Shown: positions 11,117 to 21,550, counted from the first letter of the stretch. The stretch is 64,000 nucleotides of DNA from Branchinecta lynchi (GCA_023053575.1 JAKZAP010000001.1:11548849-11612848); one strand, 5' to 3'. Notes: generated from the sequence alone by a model not told the origin. Numbers and translations: made by a program.

Positions 11117-11640
11117 TTCGCACAAGTTTGAAGCCCGTCCACCCTGTGGATGGCCATGTTACTAGAGCTTTCTTTCTTGCACGCTCTCTTCATGACGGAA
11201 AGGGAACCGAATGTGTCTTGCCCTTGAATGCCTCAGACACAAATAAGAGGTATACCCACTAGCAAAAGATGTCAAACCTTCATCGGTGAAGATTACCATG
11301 GTCTTACATCCGACTGCTATTTACAAGTCCCTCCCTTGTCACATAGTCTGTGTCCGATTTGTTTGTTCAAAGTTTGTCCTGTCCACATAATGTGTTTGTC
11401 CACAACACTGAAGTTGTCTACCCCTCGAAATATTCAAAATGGTAAATCTCATGAAGACATTCTTGGGTCAGCTCATCATGGGCTATTGGTCAGCATTGAA
11501 AAAAAAGAGTCTATCTATCTTCGCTTAAATGTTGACGTTATTGCCCTAAGCCAAACTTTCTAACACCACCACTTAGAAATCAGCAAAGGATAAGCTCCAG
11601 TTTCTTTAGGATTGACAGAACTTTTTAGGTTTAGGAGACA
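11117..11640. other. No gene recognised
   Basis: Short frames only (for example one at 11228-11563 on the plus strand) and no recognisable motif. Confidence 0.4.
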
Positions 11641-11751
11641 CCCGTGATACCAATTCTCAGTCTTAATCCCAAACGAAAAAAAAAAATTGAAAGGAAATCT
11701 CAACAGAAATGGGTGATTCACGAAACACCAAAATAACATATATTATATGAA
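11641..11751. repeat. Dispersed repeat D (first copy)
   Basis: The stretch from 'ggagacacccgtgatacc' to 'gaaacaccaaaataacatat' is repeated almost exactly at 35.34-35.46 kb, in both cases touching a family B terminus. A reverse copy of its inner end lies near 22.86-22.9 kb beside the palindrome array. Confidence 0.6.
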
Positions 11752-12327
11752 CAAGAGCTGTAAGCTCATATGGCACTTGAAAGCATATTTTTCTTGTTGG
11801 TGTAAGAGATACCCCAACAAGAAAAAAAGAAGGGGGCTGAAAACTATGGTTTCACTTTAAATATAAAAATAGGAGACAGAAAGCAAAATGAAACAAGAAT
11901 GAAAACAAAAACCGGCAAGGCTGGGTCAGGTGGAAGTATTCGGTTAAGATGCGCCAAACTTGCAAGGCTGGGTCAGAGGATGAAAGTGATGGTCAAAAGT
12001 TTTTTTTTAATTTTTCTGTTAAGATGCTCACTTTAAGGGTGCCAAAAATTAATTTATAAGCAAAAGCCTTGAGGCAGAAAGATTCAGTACTCGTGGTGAT
12101 CTTGAAAAAGTAAATATTGCTTAAAAGTGTTTTTTGTATTTTGCGGTTAAGATGGTCCAAGTTCGTTAAGGAATGGTCGAATCGGAGAAGTCACGATGTA
12201 TAACCCAATGATGTCAAGTTTCTAATGCTCCAGCAAAGTTGTATCGTCCTAGCACATCTGGGGGTAACTTAACTCACGATCACCGGAATTCCGGACACCC
12301 TCTATAGCCCCCCCCCCTCGGTACCAG
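11752..12327 (+). repeat. Family B repeat, left half (split by Gypsy)
   Basis: It starts with ACAAGAGCTGTAAGCTC, the family B hairpin end (loop GTA). It is interrupted at 12327 by the Gypsy LTR and resumes at 22107. The interrupted text matches the intact family B copy near 51.42-51.48 kb across the junction, which confirms the insertion. Confidence 0.7.
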
Positions 12328-12870
12328 TGTTGTAACTGAAGATGGAGCGTAGGGTAACTACGGGTGGTAGTAGCCTATAACTTGAGGTAGCGTAACCGTA
12401 GCGTGTAAGGCGGCGGGTAAGTAAGGGCGGTAGTAGACAAGGTTTACGTTAACATATAGTGGTTTTATTTCTGACTTACTCTTTATAAAGGCAATCCCAA
12501 TCCGGGTAAATAATATCACGATCGATAACGATAATAGACTAAGTCATGTGTGACTTACAAAATATGAATGACGAAAGACGAAAGACCAAAGACCCAGCGC
12601 TAAGACTGGAAAGAGCTTATATACTCCTAACTGCACAAGTGAAGGTCCTGACGTAACATACAATTTAGCTTCCTGACCGGAAACTATCTGATGTCGACGT
12701 AGTATGGAATTTAGCAATATCCAACTGACGTGGACTTCAGTTTAACAGGATGTTGTTTAGTTCTGAGTCTTCATTTGTGCAGTTGGATTCTACGAAGTAC
12801 CAAAGGATTATGTTCACTTCGGTATGTACATATAGTTAGTTAAGCACTTGACATAGAGACCGACACAACA
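12328..12870 (-). repeat. Gypsy 3' LTR
   Basis: This is the downstream LTR for the minus-strand element, 543 bp, apparently identical to 21564-22106. A polyadenylation signal AATAAA on the minus strand lies at 12464-12469, well placed for transcript end formation. Confidence 0.92.
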
Positions 12871-15345
12871 GTCCTCTAACCTTTAACGAATTAGACCTCC
12901 CGGTCTAAAGTACTAAACTAACTTATCCCACGAAGCTGAAGGGGAAATACCAATCTACCATACATATTCTGCTTTGAATAACATATGAATATGAATAAAT
13001 ACAGGAAGTTCTGAAAGCAAAAATATGCTTAGATAGATGAAAAGCACGAAAGCAAAAATATGCTTTGACTAATACGCAGTTATTATGGGAAATATAAGTA
13101 TGTATATCTTTAAAATGTTTGAGATTATATGGGTCCTAACACTAACGCAACCTAGCTTAACCTAATCCCAAATACATACATAAAAGGACAACGAGTCCAG
13201 GCGGATGGATTGTCAAGTCCTCCGTAGGAGTGCTCGACTCTCGCCTAAAATTGTACACCCTATTCTAAAAAAAAAAATTTAAACTATGACTCACAGTTTC
13301 TTCCTTTCTTAGCTACCTAGCCGCGCTGGAGTGGTTACTGTTTATCCAGGTTGACGACCATTTTTCTTCCACAAGGTTTTGATGGTCATTCTCACTCCTA
13401 TAACTTCCCCATCCACCTTGCAGTTCTTAGTCCTGCGGGGAGATAGTTCGCTTTCCGTAAGTCCAAACAATAATGGTGATCTTTAGCTCAAATGTTCTTC
13501 ATTTGTTCATAAATTGGAACAGTCGGGAACAGTTCAGTTGTGCTTTAAGTCCAACTAACTCACTACGCGTCTCGCATCTTCACATCGCAACCGCCTACCA
13601 CGACCTAACTCACTTTCATTTTAACTCACTTGCTTTCGATCTTCGAGGACACAGTCTTGAATTGTCATAGATGTTGTTGCTGTTGTTATTTGTAGCAACC
13701 AGCTCACAGTCAGGAGATGTTCATGTTGGAACTTCAACGACAGGCTTGGATAGTTCATAGATGGTTCATGGACCGCACGCAATTTGATGTCGGCTTCGTC
13801 GTTTCCCCGTATGGTGGGAAAAATGTGATAGATAGTTCTCTGTTGTTTCATTGCCGATTTGCGGGGTCGCTGTCGTATCTCGAAGTTCCTCCTTTCCTGA
13901 GCTTCTGCTGTGTTGTTGTCTAGAGCCTGTGTTTGGCTCACAGTCCTCCGAAGATGTTATCGTGGTTTCCCCTTGGCGTTGCGACGTTCGGATACGCGAT
14001 TTGCAGCTCGTCGTCAGTGTAGTAAAATGACTACCTGAAACATTTTTTCGGCAGTACCATGTTTCTTTTGGAAAGTAATACGGATGTACAAGCATGGAGT
14101 TGGCTTACTGCGGACAATGGTGCCTTTTTTACTTTGTTTACGTGAAAAAAAACCAAACCTATGAAAAACCTATTTACACTCCACTGATAAGTTCTAGACG
14201 GCAACTGTAGTTGCTAAATGCTTGTAATTTCAATATTGAAACTTTCTTTCCGATCAAGCTTAAAACTGTGAGCTTCGTTACTCAGCTACTCAACGCTACT
14301 CAAATTTACTGCTAAGCAATAAATGCAGTTTTTGAATTTCTCGAAATTTAACTGGTCTCTATGTCAATGTTTTCAGGGCTCGTATCGCAATTTTCTCTCT
14401 TCCTCTTTTTCCTTTATTTTTTTTTCTTAACACGATCCGGCAAGTGAACCCTGATGCTTGCCGGATATTCTACAGGCATTCACTAATTCTTCTTCGAATT
14501 ACATTTGCGGTGGATGCCTCTAATCCTTCGATTCAGAGTTAGCCGCGTTTCTTCCGTATTCCAGGAAGTCCATTTCCCGTTGTGCCCCACTAGCTTTATA
14601 CTGGGCATTTGCCCAGAGCTCATTTGCCACAACTCTCGTATGGTACGCAGAACCCTGCGGGTGGCGTACCCTTTTGGCCTCGCTTTCGGTGCCTGAACCG
14701 ATGACAATTTCTTCAACTATGAAATAGCGAGCCTATGCAGCGGATATCCGCGCTTACTATGACATTTACGTCGATAATTCACAAATTTGCCCAGCCCTAT
14801 ACTCGTCAGTATTGGGGTCATTATCCCTGGGTCCACAATTTCTATGGGGAGAGGGTCTACTCCAATAGCCATTTCCATGGCACAATTTGTACTTGGGACC
14901 CGTGGCCTTCCCTTTTCGACGGAGAGAGCAAACTTTACTTTCAGGGCAAAGGTACTTGGGGAGGATTCTTGAGGGAGCATTTGGCTTTATTATCTGTATG
15001 TCTGTATGGATTCGGTGTCTTTTCTCACATATTATAACCGCTCAAAAAGGGTAATATTCTCTAGGGGACCACAACTTATTTATTGAGCTATCCAGTGCTT
15101 CACGGAATAGCACTTTCTTTTCTTCAATAAAATCTTCAAACAAAACAAAGATCTAATTTTTCAATACCGTGCAGTTTCAGTTAATGGCCAATCCCCTGAT
15201 ATATCCCGAGATCGCATATTTACATGTCCCCTTTTTCTTCTTCTCAGTTTACTTTTAAACTTCCATGTTACTCGCAAATATTATACGAATTTTAAAATAC
15301 TGGTTGCGGTGTTCAGATTTCTTATTAAACTTCTCTTTTTCTGAT
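12871..15345 (-). other. Gypsy 3' internal region, no identified gene
   Basis: About 2.47 kb separate the acidic ORF from the 3' LTR. On the minus strand two frames stay open near 14483-15033: one is 14980-14483 with a single in-frame TAG at 14717, the other about 15033-14765 and rich in Cys (LCPESKVC, YKLCHGNGYW, HRNCGP). Neither matches an envelope protein I know, and no signal peptide plus transmembrane arrangement is seen. A purine-rich tract of almost 40 nt on the minus strand lies near 14388-14430 and could act as an internal polypurine tract. It may be a decayed or spliced envelope-like gene, or noncoding. Confidence 0.5.
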
Positions 15346-16479
15346 TTATTTGCCCGATGGGTAAAATTGTGTGGGTCTCGACTCCCTTCCTGACCTTGTT
15401 ACATAGCTCCCTTGGTTTGCGGTCTGCGCTTCTGAATTTTGTGTTTCTCGTCTGTGTGTTGGCCTCCTCGTCAGCAAATCAAATCTCAACAGTTTTTTCT
15501 CGTGTGCCTTCTTTGTTTTCTCCTTACTTTCCTTCATAGCTGCTGCCGTGCTAGGACCAGCGGTTCCTCTCCCGCTCAGAGGGGGTGGTCCAGCAATTCG
15601 TGGGGTTTCTTCCAGTAAATCCCCTAATTGTCCTTCGAGTGGGGGTATGTCGCCCCAAATGTCGAAGACGTCTACCTCTTCTTTGAGAGGTACAATCCCT
15701 CCTTGGATTGTTCTTGAAGGTTCACGTCTCATTCCGGAACCTCCAGGTTCATTCTCATTCGTATGGCCCCGTGTGGGCGTCGCTGGCGGCACCTTGGGAG
15801 ACTCGCTGTCTGCTGAGCTGCCAGAACTGTATTTTCGTGGGCTCCTGCGTCCCCACCGACTCGTCATTGGTCCACCAGTTAAATCTTCTAGAGGGTCAGG
15901 TACGAAATCTATCCATGACCATTCTTTGCCGGACTTTTTCTTCTTGTCCTGGTATACATCCGATACTGATATATGTTGTAACCCATCTCTAGGTATCTTG
16001 GGTAGCCAGTCCCTTCTTTCTTTTTCTTTCCTCACGGGGGTGGGTTGAAAGGGGTCTGTGTATCTTATCCTGTCGTGTTCTATTGGGCTGACCGGCTCCA
16101 CTGTATCTGTAGGATTTATCCTCGGTGGTGCTGGGGTGGATTTTCCCCACGGGTGGAAAATTTGAAGGGATCTTTCTTCCTCTTCGTCTTCTTCTTCTGA
16201 GATTTCTTCTTCAAGTGTCGGCAATAGTGGTCGGAATGGCGGGGCGCTTGGATTTAGTTCTGTTGTCGTTTGCACCCCCGTACTTATTGTTCCGGGCCCT
16301 TCGTTTGTTGACTGTAGATATTCTTTAAGGGCGTCTTCTTCGTCTGAGCTGTCATCATCGTAGCGCCAGTGGAATGGGCGCAATCGAGACAAAGGGTTCG
16401 CCTTCGGATCAGCGTAATTGTCCTCTTCTTCTTCGTTTTCTGAATCGCTGCTGCTAGAATCCGACAGTGGGGTGGCTTG
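15346..16479 (-). CDS. Acidic Pro/Ser-rich C-terminal extension of Gypsy pol (in frame after TGA)
   Basis: 377 codons are open in exactly the pol frame directly after the pol TGA at 16480-16482. Chance openness of that length is roughly one in 10^8 under uniform codon use, so it is coding. The first part is strongly acidic (SDSSSSDSENEEEEDNY, then DDDSSDEEDALKEY and EEEISEEEDEEEE). The middle is Pro/Ser/Arg rich, and the end is TRSGRESRPTQFYPSGK, a form of the TRSGR..(K/R)PP-type tail that closes the pol polyprotein of many Gypsy elements. That tail argues that it belongs to Pol rather than being an envelope gene. It has no transmembrane segment. It could be made by stop readthrough, by splicing, or be cut off by a recent nonsense mutation. 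There is no ATG near the start; the first usable alternative codon is at 16392. Confidence 0.75.
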   Translation of the reverse strand, partial: QATPLSDSSSSDSENEEEEDNYADPKANPLSRLRPFHWRYDDDSSDEEDALKEYLQSTNEGPGTISTGVQTTTELNPSAPPFRPLLPTLEEEISEEEDEEEERSLQIFHPWGKSTPAPPRINPTDTVEPVSPIEHDRIRYTDPFQPTPVRKEKERRDWLPKIPRDGLQHISVSDVYQDKKKKSGKEWSWIDFVPDPLEDLTGGPMTSRWGRRSPRKYSSGSSADSESPKVPPATPTRGHTNENEPGGSGMRREPSRTIQGGIVPLKEEVDVFDIWGDIPPLEGQLGDLLEETPRIAGPPPLSGRGTAGPSTAAAMKESKEKTKKAHEKKLLRFDLLTRRPTHRRETQNSEAQTANQGSYVTRSGRESRPTQFYPSGK

Positions 16480-19400
16480 TCAGGGGTTTCTAAATACTGC
16501 GGGTTTCATTCTGTCCATGTGTGCCACAGTATCCCTTTTTGCCTCTTCGATGTGGTGTAGCTTGTAGGTTACGTCATTTGGGAGCCGTTCTGTTATTCTC
16601 CATGGTCCTGTGTATTTATCCTCTAGTTTTTTCCCGGCGCCTTTTGGTTCTTGTTTCAGCCACACGATGTCTCCCACTTCGTATTTCTTGAAGTGTTTTG
16701 CCTTCCTATCGTAGAATTCCTTTTGTTGTATTTTTGCCTGTGTAAGGTGTTTCTCGACCTCGGCGTATGCACTTTTCATCCTTGTAATGAGTTCTGTCTT
16801 GTAGCCTTGATGGGTCTGTGGCTCTTCTTCGATGATATCTGTCCTGGGAAGGGCGCTGTCTCTGCCAAACATCAAGAAGAAACTGTTATCACCCGTCACT
16901 GCGGAATAGGCTGTGTTGATGCTGTGGCAGAGGTATGGTAGCTGCTTGTCCCATGAAAGCCTGTCATCTTTGGTTGTAATTCCCAGTATTTTGTTGAACT
17001 GTCTGTGAACTTGCTCAATTTTACCGTTTGAGCAGGGTCGGTAGGCTGAAGTCTTCCATCGTGCTATGCCCATCAGTTTGGCTACTTCCATTGATAGTTT
17101 TGATATAAGTTGGGCTCCTCTGTCGCTCATCACAGTGTTTGGCTTCCCGAATGTCAAGAATAGGTCTGTGAGCGCTCTGCATACAGTTTCCGATGTTATA
17201 TCTCTTAGCGGAATGGCCCAGCAGTACGAAGTAAAGTTGTCTATCGCTGAGAGTATGTAGGTATATCCGCTGGTACTTGTTGGGAGGGGTCCGACGAGGT
17301 CTATGCTCAGAATGTCCATCGGGTGCTTCGCAATCGGGAATGTACCAAGTGGCGCCGTCCAAGTGTAGGGTGGAGTTTTTCGACGTGCGCATGCTTCACA
17401 AGTACCCACAAAATTCTTTACTTTCTCTGTTGCTTGTGGTAAGTAGAAGTTCTCCCTGACCATGGCTAGTGTCTTCATAGTGCCAAAGTGGGCGCTAAGT
17501 ACATCATGGCAGTATTTCAGGCATTCACCCTCGAGTGCTTCTGGTATAACTGGTACCATTTTCACATCCTTTTTCCGGTAGGTTTGTCCAGGACATACGA
17601 GTCGGCAAACTAGATCTGTGTCGACGTTATAGGTGAAGTTATCGATTTCTTTCATGTACTTCCGGTAGTCCATCCCAAGTGGTTCTTCTTCGAGGAAGTA
17701 TTCTTTAAGTGCTACGCAGAGTCCGTCCTTCTTCTGGTATTCCGCGATGTTCCGAGGAGATAAGACTCCTGAAGGTTTTTGGTCGGTTCTTCCGGCTGTC
17801 GTTGGTGCTTTAACGGTGTTGACTTCGTATTTCCGGCTTAGCCAATCAGGGACTATGTTGGACTTCCCTTGTATGTATTCGATGTCGAAGTCAAAGGATA
17901 GTAGTTTCAGGATCCATCTGCTTAGCCGGCTGTTAGGGTTGCTTTGCGGCTCTTTCATCGTCTTGAGGTATTGTAGAGATCTTTGGTCTGTCCTCAACAG
18001 AAACTTTTTCCCTTGAAGATAAGCGCGGAAGTGGTGCGTGAAGTGAACTATTGAAAGCAGTTCTCTTTCAACTGTAGAATAACGGGTCTCGCTGTCCGTT
18101 AGGGCTCGGCTTCCGTAGTGGATAGGGTGTAGTCGGCCATCCCTATACTGTCCGAGCATTCCGCCGATCCCAGTCTGGCTTGCATCTACCGACAGTATCA
18201 TTTTCTCGTTGAGGTCTGGTAGAATCAGGATTGGTTCTGATGTCAGTTCCCCTTTAAGAAATTCCATTGCCTTTCTCGCTTCTTCTGTGAACCTGAATGG
18301 GGTGTTGCTTTTCTTGGTGAGGGTTACTAGCGGACGACAGTGGTCTGCGAAGTCCCGGATAAATTTCCTGAACCATGAGAAAAGTCCAATTATTCCCCGG
18401 AGTTCCTTCAGATTTCTGGGTGGCTTCATTTCTTCGACGGATTTTATCTTATCCGGATCCGGCCGAACGCATCCTTCTCCTATAACGTGGCCCAAAAATA
18501 CTGTGGAAGGCACTAGTATGCGGCACTTCTTTGGCTTTAGTTTTAAGCCCGCCAGTCTGAATCTTGTTAGTATTAATCGCAGAATTTCCAAAGCTTCTTT
18601 CTGTGTTCTAGCCCATGCAAGCAGGTCGTCCAAGAAGCAGATTAGGGACTTGTACTGCTTATCCTTGAATAGTGTGTAGACGAGGCGCTGATACACTGCA
18701 GGGCTGTTTGCGAGGCCGAAAGGCATTCTACGGTAGGCATAAGTTGCGCCGTCTGCGGTGATGAATGCTGTTTTCGGCTGATCCTCCTCTTTGACTGGTA
18801 CTGCATGGTAAGCTCCCGTTTGGTCCACGGAGGTGAAGAATTTGCTGTCAGGTGGTATGCAGTCGAGGCATTCGTTCAGATTCGGGACTCGGAAGTTATT
18901 TTTCTTCGTTACCGAGTTGAGCTTTCTGAAATCTATGCATAGCCGATGTTGCTCCGGTTGTCCTGGCCCACTCTTCTTCTTTACGATGACAACTGGACTT
19001 GCCCACGGGCTGTCACATGGGTAGATGATACCTTGCCTCGCCAGCTTGTCGATTTCTTCCCTCAGAAATGGTCTCAAGTTCCAGGGTGTCCTGTATGGGG
19101 CTTGAGCTATGGGGGCGCTGTCTCCGGTGTCGATCTGCATCTCGATTAGGTCTGTGTGACCGAAATCCTCGTCATCCGTGCTGAAAGTATCTCTGAACTC
19201 CCATAGTGTGCTCTGTACTTCCTTCTTGAAATTTTCTTCTGTCAAGTGACCCAGCTTGAACTGAGCGAAGAACTCCGGCTTCTTCATCGGGTATTCCGGC
19301 ATTCTTGGTGTTTTTCCGGTACTTCTACCGTCGGAAAATTGTATCCCGTTTATCTGTTGGCCGGGTTGTACGGTCTGTATATCTGTGTCAATGAGTACTT

Positions 19401-20400
19401 CGTATCGAGCGATCAAGGTCTTCTTTGGAATCCGTATCGCATCTCCCGTCGGGTTGAATACTATGATGTGTGCTATTCCTTCGCTAGCTGCTGTTATTTG
19501 CTCATCAATGCTTAGAGCTCCAGTCCAAGCGCCTTCGACTGCCAGCAGTCGTACAGTCCCTTCTATTTCGCTATCATCATCAGTCGTAAGGACGATCTGT
19601 AACCTTTCGTAGGAGTGTGGCGCCACTGTCGCCTTCCATATGGTTACTGCTTTGTCTTCTTCCTTTCTTGGGGCTTGAATTCTTTGTTGGATTGGTCTCT
19701 GAGTCTCTGTGTGCATTTGGTAAGTTTCTCGGTCTTCATATCTTAATGGGGGACTCGGCCGGATTGGCGGGTCGTTCCCTCTAGTTTCCTTTTCGTGGAG
19801 CTCTGTCCGAACGTAGTTTACGTTTCGTCTGTCGTAGTTATGTCCGTTTGTTTGGGTCCGTCTCATATTCTCTCCATGTGCTTTCGTGAATGGCCGGTCT
19901 TGCTCTGGCTCACAGTATCTACTACGTTCACGCACTGTTTTGCAAGTCAGCGTTTTGTACTCGGCGTCAATTAACATTCTATTTTTGCTGAGGAAGGGCA
20001 TTCCAAGGATTGCTTGGTACGGCAGATATTTGCAAACAACGAAGGGGACTTGGTATGTTGCTCCTTGGTACTTTACTGGTAGCTTTATTTCATACCTTGC
20101 ATCAAGGTCATGTCCGGTCACGCTTGAGAGCTTAGATTGTGCCGGTCTTGCTGCACTTCTGGCATTATACGGTAATTTTTCAAAAACGATACTGTTAAGA
20201 ATATTTTGCTGAGCGCCTGTGTCGACTAATCCCGAAAAATTTACATCAAATGTACTGAAACCGTTCAGAATAGGGAGGCTGGAAAAACTGTCATATCTAC
20301 TATTCACTTCATTCAATCTGAAATATGCAGGGGGCTTACTAATACGGTAACCTGCAGAGTAGCCGACTTTGCGCCCCTTCAAAGCCGACTGTCGTCGTTT
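16480..20400 (-). CDS. pol: Gypsy Pol: protease, reverse transcriptase, RNase H, integrase
   Basis: This is an intact frame of about 1300 codons with no early ATG, as expected when it is entered by frameshift from gag. The protease has FSGLVDTGAQQNIL (catalytic Asp) near residue 55 and a GMPFLSKN flap-side motif. The reverse transcriptase has LCIDFRKLNSVT, FTSVDQTGAYH, RMPFGLANSPAVYQ and SLICFLDDLLAWA; the box is FLDD instead of the common Y(V/I)DD. RNase H has LSVDASQTGIGGML and STVERELLSIV. Integrase has an HHCC zinc finger (CHDVLSAHFG to CEACARRK) and the DDE triad in ILSIDLVGPLP, VMSDRGAQLI and SNGKIEQVHR. A GPY/F-like module (DKYTGPWRITERL) follows near the end, and there is no chromodomain. 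It makes and inserts the cDNA copy. The stop TGA is followed in frame by the acidic extension. Confidence 0.93.
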   Translation of the reverse strand, partial: KRRQSALKGRKVGYSAGYRISKPPAYFRLNEVNSRYDSFSSLPILNGFSTFDVNFSGLVDTGAQQNILNSIVFEKLPYNARSAARPAQSKLSSVTGHDLDARYEIKLPVKYQGATYQVPFVVCKYLPYQAILGMPFLSKNRMLIDAEYKTLTCKTVRERSRYCEPEQDRPFTKAHGENMRRTQTNGHNYDRRNVNYVRTELHEKETRGNDPPIRPSPPLRYEDRETYQMHTETQRPIQQRIQAPRKEEDKAVTIWKATVAPHSYERLQIVLTTDDDSEIEGTVRLLAVEGAWTGALSIDEQITAASEGIAHIIVFNPTGDAIRIPKKTLIARYEVLIDTDIQTVQPGQQINGIQFSDGRSTGKTPRMPEYPMKKPEFFAQFKLGHLTEENFKKEVQSTLWEFRDTFSTDDEDFGHTDLIEMQIDTGDSAPIAQAPYRTPWNLRPFLREEIDKLARQGIIYPCDSPWASPVVIVKKKSGPGQPEQHRLCIDFRKLNSVTKKNNFRVPNLNECLDCIPPDSKFFTSVDQTGAYHAVPVKEEDQPKTAFITADGATYAYRRMPFGLANSPAVYQRLVYTLFKDKQYKSLICFLDDLLAWARTQKEALEILRLILTRFRLAGLKLKPKKCRILVPSTVFLGHVIGEGCVRPDPDKIKSVEEMKPPRNLKELRGIIGLFSWFRKFIRDFADHCRPLVTLTKKSNTPFRFTEEARKAMEFLKGELTSEPILILPDLNEKMILSVDASQTGIGGMLGQYRDGRLHPIHYGSRALTDSETRYSTVERELLSIVHFTHHFRAYLQGKKFLLRTDQRSLQYLKTMKEPQSNPNSRLSRWILKLLSFDFDIEYIQGKSNIVPDWLSRKYEVNTVKAPTTAGRTDQKPSGVLSPRNIAEYQKKDGLCVALKEYFLEEEPLGMDYRKYMKEIDNFTYNVDTDLVCRLVCPGQTYRKKDVKMVPVIPEALEGECLKYCHDVLSAHFGTMKTLAMVRENFYLPQATEKVKNFVGTCEACARRKTPPYTWTAPLGTFPIAKHPMDILSIDLVGPLPTSTSGYTYILSAIDNFTSYCWAIPLRDITSETVCRALTDLFLTFGKPNTVMSDRGAQLISKLSMEVAKLMGIARWKTSAYRPCSNGKIEQVHRQFNKILGITTKDDRLSWDKQLPYLCHSINTAYSAVTGDNSFFLMFGRDSALPRTDIIEEEPQTHQGYKTELITRMKSAYAEVEKHLTQAKIQQKEFYDRKAKHFKKYEVGDIVWLKQEPKGAGKKLEDKYTGPWRITERLPNDVTYKLHHIEEAKRDTVAHMDRMKPAVFRNP

Positions 20401-20403
20401 AAA
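20320..20403 (-). promoter_or_regulatory. -1 ribosomal frameshift signal between gag and pol
   Basis: On the minus strand, gag codons AAT TTA AAC contain the heptamer T TTA AAC (20403-20397), a classic X XXY YYZ slippery site read in the right phase. The pol frame is blocked by a TGA only two codons before it and is open afterwards. Ten nucleotides downstream, GGCTTTG can pair with CAAAGTC (one G-U pair), and the loop GGGGC is complementary to GCCCC about 30 nt further on, giving an H-type pseudoknot. The gag stop TGA follows 18 nt after the heptamer. Confidence 0.8.
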
Positions 20404-21488
20404 TTCTCACGTGACCTATTTTGATACTGGTTATAAGGTCGTTCAGGAGATCTGTTTGGGGGGAAGCTCCTCTGGAAAGTGCGCCCTCGGGCGTTACATG
20501 AAGGGGGGGAAAAGGGGGGTCTCTGGGAATTTCGAACTTGAGGGCTAGGGAAGGTTGGAATTTGGGGGGTCCGCCCTTGTGAGTCCAGGATCGAGGTTCT
20601 CTGGAAGGTACGTGCTTTGGGGTTAAAATCCTGTACACTTCCGCAATACCTGGCAATGTGGCCAATCCGCGAGCATGCGTAGCAGCGGATCGTTCTAAAG
20701 TTTGGTCTCCCCGTATTTTCGTGACGTTGGTGGTAGCCCCATTCGTGCCTGCGCGGTGTTAGGTACTCATGCTGCCCGGGTTGGCTGAACGTGCTCCTTA
20801 CTTGACCCCTAGCTACGTTCTCGAAGGATACTCCTCTTTGTCCTGACGCAGTCTGGAGGGTATTAGTAATCGCAGCAATCTCTCCCTCTTCCGAAACTGA
20901 ACTAATTGTCAACTGTTGCTGGGCTTTTACTACCTCGTCAATAGTCAGTTCGTGCTCGATCAGTTTTAATGCCGCTTCCAAGTCGGGTGGCTGCTTAGAA
21001 AGCACCAGGCGCAGCAGTCTTGGTCCCAGGCCGTTCTTAAAATTTTCAAAAACAGCTCTCGTGAATTGGTCATTTTTTCCCGTAGGTTTTCCCAGTTTTT
21101 CAATGGTCATTAGGGTCACACGGTCCGCATAATTTCTTATACTTTCATCCGCTCTTAAATGCACAATCTCGTACTTCAGTTTACTTTTTTGGCTTGTATT
21201 TGCAAATCGAATTTTCAGTCTGTCTAAGAGATCTTTCGGTGTTGCAAAATCCTCTCCCTCTAATGTGTCCAGAAACGAAATTGCGGTCCCTCGTAGTCTC
21301 AGGTACATCATTTGTCTCAACCTTTCTGTTTCTGTTATTCCCGCAATACTCAGGAAATTTTTAACGGATGTGACAAAGGAGTCCACATCCCCTGTGCCGT
21401 CATACTCCGGCATTTGTCTGACCAGTTCCGTCTGAAGGACATGGCACTCCAATCTCCTTTTCGTCTCTTCGGTAATACCGTCAGTCAT
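20379..21488 (-). CDS. gag: Gypsy Gag polyprotein with CCHC zinc knuckle
   Basis: 369 residues start at an ATG at 21488, 75 nt downstream of the 5' LTR end. The first two thirds (FVTSVKNFLSIAGI, LRLRGTAISFLDTL, KLKYEIVHLRADESIRNYAD) have the Ty3/Gypsy capsid-like pattern. A single zinc knuckle CYACSRIGHIARYC (C-x2-C-x4-H-x4-C) lies near residue 275. The tail is rich in Arg, Pro, Ser and Asn, which suits RNA binding. It packages the element RNA in cytoplasmic particles. The frame overlaps pol, and its last codons contain the frameshift heptamer. No break is visible. Confidence 0.9.
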   Translation of the reverse strand: MTDGITEETKRRLECHVLQTELVRQMPEYDGTGDVDSFVTSVKNFLSIAGITETERLRQMMYLRLRGTAISFLDTLEGEDFATPKDLLDRLKIRFANTSQKSKLKYEIVHLRADESIRNYADRVTLMTIEKLGKPTGKNDQFTRAVFENFKNGLGPRLLRLVLSKQPPDLEAALKLIEHELTIDEVVKAQQQLTISSVSEEGEIAAITNTLQTASGQRGVSFENVARGQVRSTFSQPGQHEYLTPRRHEWGYHQRHENTGRPNFRTIRCYACSRIGHIARYCGSVQDFNPKARTFQRTSILDSQGRTPQIPTFPSPQVRNSQRPPFSPPSCNARGRTFQRSFPPNRSPERPYNQYQNRSRENLNDDSRL

Positions 21489-21550
21489 TTTGTCAGTCGG
21501 ACAGTCTGTATGCTATCGTAATACCCGTCCACTACGTTTCAACCCTAAAA

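Noticed and set aside
12871..15345. Gypsy envelope gene
   Set aside because: No signal peptide, furin-like site or transmembrane segment in a single frame. The candidate frames are short, and one has an in-frame stop.
16125..20212. Numerous plus-strand frames across the Gypsy pol and acidic extension
   Set aside because: All are antisense shadows of the intact minus-strand frames.
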